Shown: positions 4,912-7,431 of the stretch, piece after piece
How the letters are laid out: the number at the start of each line of letters is the position of its first letter
Position numbering within the stretch: the stretch's first letter is position 1
DNA from: an uncultured Clostridia bacterium
GTDB taxonomy: Bacteria > Bacillota > Clostridia > Oscillospirales > CAG-272
NCBI GenBank assembly: GCA_937914815.1
Contig: CALDMI010000351.1
Location: 1 to 7,431, forward strand
Reading direction: 5' to 3'
DNA: 7,431 nt
Notes under the pieces: generated by a model
What the model was told of the DNA's origin: nothing
The model's input: the letters and a program-made list of their open reading frames with translations, nothing else
Database searches by the model: none
Program-made: the position numbers and the translations under genes

Positions 4912-5568
4912 CTATGAATTAGGATTATGCAGCCCCGTCGCTACATATTCCGCCCACTCCCCTATGTTTACCGCGTGGTCGCCTATTCTCTCAAGATATT
5001 TTGCAATCAGGAGAAAGAGTATCGCCTGATCGGCGTTCTGCGCGTCCTCGCGAATGAGGGCTACGAGGTCGTCTTTTATTCTCTCGAAAAGGAGGTCAAC
5101 CGCGTCGTCCCGGCGGTTAAGACTCCTCGCGAGGTCGACATCCCTCTCAATATAGCTCTTCACCCCGTCCTTTACCATAGCGCCGGCGAGGCGCGCCATC
5201 TCGGCGATATGCTCCGGCTCCTTTATAAACTTCTCGTCGCCGAAGCGGAGAGATATCTCGGATATATCCGCCGCCTGGTCGGCTATTCTCTCAAGGTCGG
5301 TTATCATTTTCAGCGCCGCGGAGACATCGCGGAAGTCGCCCGCGACCGGACGCTCCATAAGGAGGATACGGAGGCAGTCGTGCTCTATCTCGCGCTCGGT
5401 ATCGTCGATATTCTTGTCCTCCCGCATTACCTCGCGGGCGAGGTCTTTATCGCGGGTCTGAAGTGCTCTTACCGACTTCTCTATTGCCTCCTCTGTCATA
5501 AGGCACATTTCGTTAAGCTTTTCAAAGACCTCTGCAAGCTCTTTTTCGTATTTTGTTCTTACGCTCAT
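4912..5568 (-). CDS. phoU: Phosphate signalling/transport accessory protein PhoU
   Basis: A 218-residue, mainly helical protein of normal PhoU length. Both copies of the PhoU metal-binding signature E/DxxxDxxxD are present in order: E93-D97-D101 in LERIADQAADI, and E193-D197-N201 in LERIGDHAVNIGEWAEY, the second ending in Asn as is common. PhoU acts in the cytosol, where it restrains Pst transport and connects it to the PhoR-type sensor kinase, so that the Pho response is off when phosphate is plentiful. The start at ATG 5568 is supported by GAGGGG six bases upstream (minus strand, 5580-5575) and by the family N-terminus TKYEKELAEVFEKL. It lies 20 bases after pstB and is the last gene of the pst operon. 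No phoR or phoB gene lies in the window. Confidence 0.96.
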   Translation of the reverse strand: MSVRTKYEKELAEVFEKLNEMCLMTEEAIEKSVRALQTRDKDLAREVMREDKNIDDTEREIEHDCLRILLMERPVAGDFRDVSAALKMITDLERIADQAADISEISLRFGDEKFIKEPEHIAEMARLAGAMVKDGVKSYIERDVDLARSLNRRDDAVDLLFERIKDDLVALIREDAQNADQAILFLLIAKYLERIGDHAVNIGEWAEYVATGLHNPNS

Positions 5569-5588
5569 TCTTTACCCCTCACTTTTTG

Positions 5589-6365
5589 TCATCCGAATCT
5601 TCCGGTTATATATCTTTCGGTGCGCTCGTCGCGCGGGTTCGAGAAAATCCTGTCCGTATCGTCGTATTCCACAAGCTCGCCGAGCAGGAAGAACGCCGTC
5701 TTATCCGCAATTCTCGTCGCCTGCTGCATATTATGCGTGACTATGACGACGGTCATGTCATTCCGGAGAGTGTCTATAAGCTCCTCTATGCGCCCGGTCG
5801 ATATGGGGTCGAGCGCGGAGGTAGGCTCATCCATAAGGAGCACCGACGGCTCCGCCGCGAGGGCGCGGGCGATACAGAGTCTCTGCTGTTGTCCTCCGCT
5901 GACGCCGAGGGCGCTCTTATGCAGTCTGTCCTTCACCTCGTCCCATATTCCGGCGCGGCGGAGCGACGACTCGACTATCTCATCGAGGTCTGCCCGCTTC
6001 CTTATTCCGAAGGTACGAGGGGCAAAGGCTATATTGTCGTATATGCTCATCGGAAACGGATTCGGCTTCTGGAACACCATGCCGACATCGCGGCGAAGAG
6101 CTGTCACATCTATATCCGGGGCGAATATATCCCTGCCGCCGACAAGGTATTTCCCCTCTATACGACAGCCGGGAATAAGATCGTTCATGCGGTTGAAAAT
6201 TTTCAGGAATGTGGATTTTCCGCAACCGGAGGGACCTATCAGCGCGGTCACGCACTTTCCAGGTATTTCTATGTTTATATCTTTCAGAGCGTGGAAATCA
6301 CCGTACCAGAGATTTGATCCGGTTACCGATATATCCCCGCCGAGTCTGTCATTCAGTTTATCCAT
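5589..6365 (-). CDS. pstB: Phosphate ABC transporter ATP-binding protein PstB
   Basis: A 258-residue ABC ATPase that powers high-affinity phosphate import through PstC/PstA. All motifs are intact: Walker [10 protein letters not shown] (44-52), Q-loop Q99 in [16 protein letters not shown], signature VSGGQQQR (155-162), Walker B VLLMDEP (175-181) and the switch histidine H211 in [33 protein letters not shown] and the SGGQQQR signature mark it as PstB rather than another importer ATPase. The start at ATG 6365 overlaps the pstA stop by one base (TGATG), indicating translational coupling. Length is normal for the family. Confidence 0.97.
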   Translation of the reverse strand: MDKLNDRLGGDISVTGSNLWYGDFHALKDINIEIPGKCVTALIGPSGCGKSTFLKIFNRMNDLIPGCRIEGKYLVGGRDIFAPDIDVTALRRDVGMVFQKPNPFPMSIYDNIAFAPRTFGIRKRADLDEIVESSLRRAGIWDEVKDRLHKSALGVSGGQQQRLCIARALAAEPSVLLMDEPTSALDPISTGRIEELIDTLRNDMTVVIVTHNMQQATRIADKTAFFLLGELVEYDDTDRIFSNPRDERTERYITGRFG

Positions 6366-7219
6366 CAGTCAATGCCGCCTGCCTTTCTTTTTATGAGTTT
6401 TCCTATCCCCTCGGCGAGCGCATTTATCGCCAGGACGAATATGAGGAGCACGGCAGAGGTCGCCGCCGCCTCCTTCGGATAGCCGAAGTTCGCAAAGTAG
6501 TATATATCAAGCGCAAGGCTCGTGCCGGGGGACATGAGCCCGCCGGGGAGTTTATCGACGACCATTCCTATTGTGAGAATTAACACCGCGCTCTCGGATA
6601 TTACCCTTCCGACGGCGAGTATCACCGCGGTGACTATTCCACCGGACGCCGCGGGGAGGACTATTCTGAAAATGGTTCTCACCTTCCCGGCTCCGAGCGC
6701 GTATGCGCCCTCGCGGTAGGACGCGGGGACGGCAAGGAGGCTCTCCTCTGCGGAGCGGACTATCTGCGGGAGAATCATGATAGCGAGAGTTATTCCTCCG
6801 GCGAGGAGGCTGTAGCCCCAGCCGAGGACGACAACGAAAACTATATACCCGAAAAGACCGTAGACTATACTCGGTATTCCGGCGAGAGTCTCGGTCGCCA
6901 CCCTTATCATGCGGACAAATCTGCCCTTGTTATCGGCGTACTCCGTAAGGTACACCGCGCTCGCGACCCCGAGGGGGACGGCGATAAGGCAGGATATGGC
7001 AATCAGGGATAGGGTGCCCGCGAAGGCGGGAAGGATAGTTGGGCTGCCGAGCCCGCGACCGAAAAGAAGCGAGGGAGTTATCGCCCCGACACCGTCTATC
7101 AGGACGAACACTATCACCCCGACAAGCGCCGCGAGAGCAATGCCGCAGCAGACGTAACCGAGGTAGCGGAGCGCCTTGCACACCGCCCTGTGAATATTGA
7201 AGGCTCTGTGTTTTCTCAT
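6365..7219 (-). CDS. pstA: Phosphate ABC transporter permease PstA
   Basis: A 284-residue integral membrane permease with about six hydrophobic segments (near 22-42, 66-91, 112-134, 137-156, 192-220 and 251-270). The binding-protein-dependent permease loop that contacts PstB is visible as [20 protein letters not shown] (170-189), the EAA-type motif. [17 protein letters not shown] (109-125) and [16 protein letters not shown] (203-218) are typical PstA blocks. With PstC it forms the phosphate channel. The gene overlaps pstC by four bases (ATGA, 7219-7216) and pstB by one base, so translation is probably coupled along the operon. An AAGGTG ribosome binding site lies just upstream of ATG 7219. 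Confidence 0.96.
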   Translation of the reverse strand: MRKHRAFNIHRAVCKALRYLGYVCCGIALAALVGVIVFVLIDGVGAITPSLLFGRGLGSPTILPAFAGTLSLIAISCLIAVPLGVASAVYLTEYADNKGRFVRMIRVATETLAGIPSIVYGLFGYIVFVVVLGWGYSLLAGGITLAIMILPQIVRSAEESLLAVPASYREGAYALGAGKVRTIFRIVLPAASGGIVTAVILAVGRVISESAVLILTIGMVVDKLPGGLMSPGTSLALDIYYFANFGYPKEAAATSAVLLIFVLAINALAEGIGKLIKRKAGGID

Positions 7220-7431
7220 TTTTTCACCTTCTTCTCTCCTCCGGCGCGCAGGCAGGAGAAGCTGATATTGAGGGCGAGGGCAAACACGAAGAGCACGACG
7301 CCGGAGGCGATGAGCGCGAGGAGCGCGTCATCCGAGAGCTCCATTGCTCCCATTGCTATATTCGCGGTAAGGCTCCGCACACTCTGGAAGAGCCCGGTCG
7401 GCATCTCGGGACTGTTTCCGAGGACCATTAT
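7216..7431 (-). CDS. pstC: Phosphate ABC transporter permease PstC, C-terminal part
   Basis: The last 71 codons of a permease gene that enters from the right edge; the first whole codon in the window is ATA at 7431-7429, so the 5' end is missing. MVLGNSPEMPTGLFQSVRSLTANIA is the conserved C-terminal periplasmic block of PstC, followed by the final membrane helix ALLALIASGVVLFVFALALNISF and a basic tail. Position directly before pstA with a four-base overlap confirms the assignment. The edge, not a mutation, causes the truncation. Confidence 0.93.
   Translation of the reverse strand: MMVLGNSPEMPTGLFQSVRSLTANIAMGAMELSDDALLALIASGVVLFVFALALNISFSCLRAGGEKKVKK

Noticed and set aside
4927..6396. 489-residue plus-strand open frame across phoU and pstB
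   Set aside because: It runs antisense through two fully conserved genes and has no recognisable domain of its own.

Overview
The window looks like a chromosomal segment of a fairly GC-rich Bacillota, most plausibly a gut-type clostridium of the Oscillospiraceae/Ruminococcaceae kind. This is inferred from AAGGAGG-type ribosome binding sites, frequent AUA isoleucine codons despite the GC-rich text, the gene families present and the intrinsic terminators with long U tracts. The genus cannot be fixed from sequence alone.

Layout, left to right. (1) Positions 1-110 hold no recognisable gene but do hold a strong bidirectional intrinsic terminator. (2) Positions 141-1665, minus strand: a two-gene unit, first an XRE-type DNA-binding protein with about four membrane helices (1051-1665), then a YhcC/TIGR01212-type radical SAM protein (141-1049), separated by one base. 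(3) Positions 1666-1882: a divergent control region with two strong sigma-70-type promoters of nearly the same sequence and four ATTTTTGC-like boxes placed almost mirror-symmetrically. (4) Positions 1890-2300: a T-poor, degenerate-repeat stretch of unknown role. (5) Positions 2309-4676, plus strand: a membrane family 2 glycosyltransferase and a PlsC-type acyltransferase, a likely two-gene lipid or glycolipid unit. (6) Positions 4684-4901: a bidirectional terminator, then a strongly folded intergenic element. (7) Positions 4912-7431, minus strand: phoU, pstB, pstA and the end of pstC, the high-affinity phosphate uptake operon, entering from the right edge.

The pst genes work together: PstC and PstA form the membrane channel, PstB is the ATPase, and PhoU is the accessory regulator linking transport to phosphate signalling. 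pstS and the operon promoter would lie beyond the right edge. The glycosyltransferase and acyltransferase probably act at the cytoplasmic face of the membrane. The divergent region at 1666-1882 suggests that the XRE protein may control both its own operon and the plus-strand unit, but that is inference.

I see no CRISPR array, insertion sequence, tRNA or rRNA. Most of the window is ordinary. The parts that known families do not explain are the mirrored control region, the T-poor repeat leader and the folded element next to phoU.
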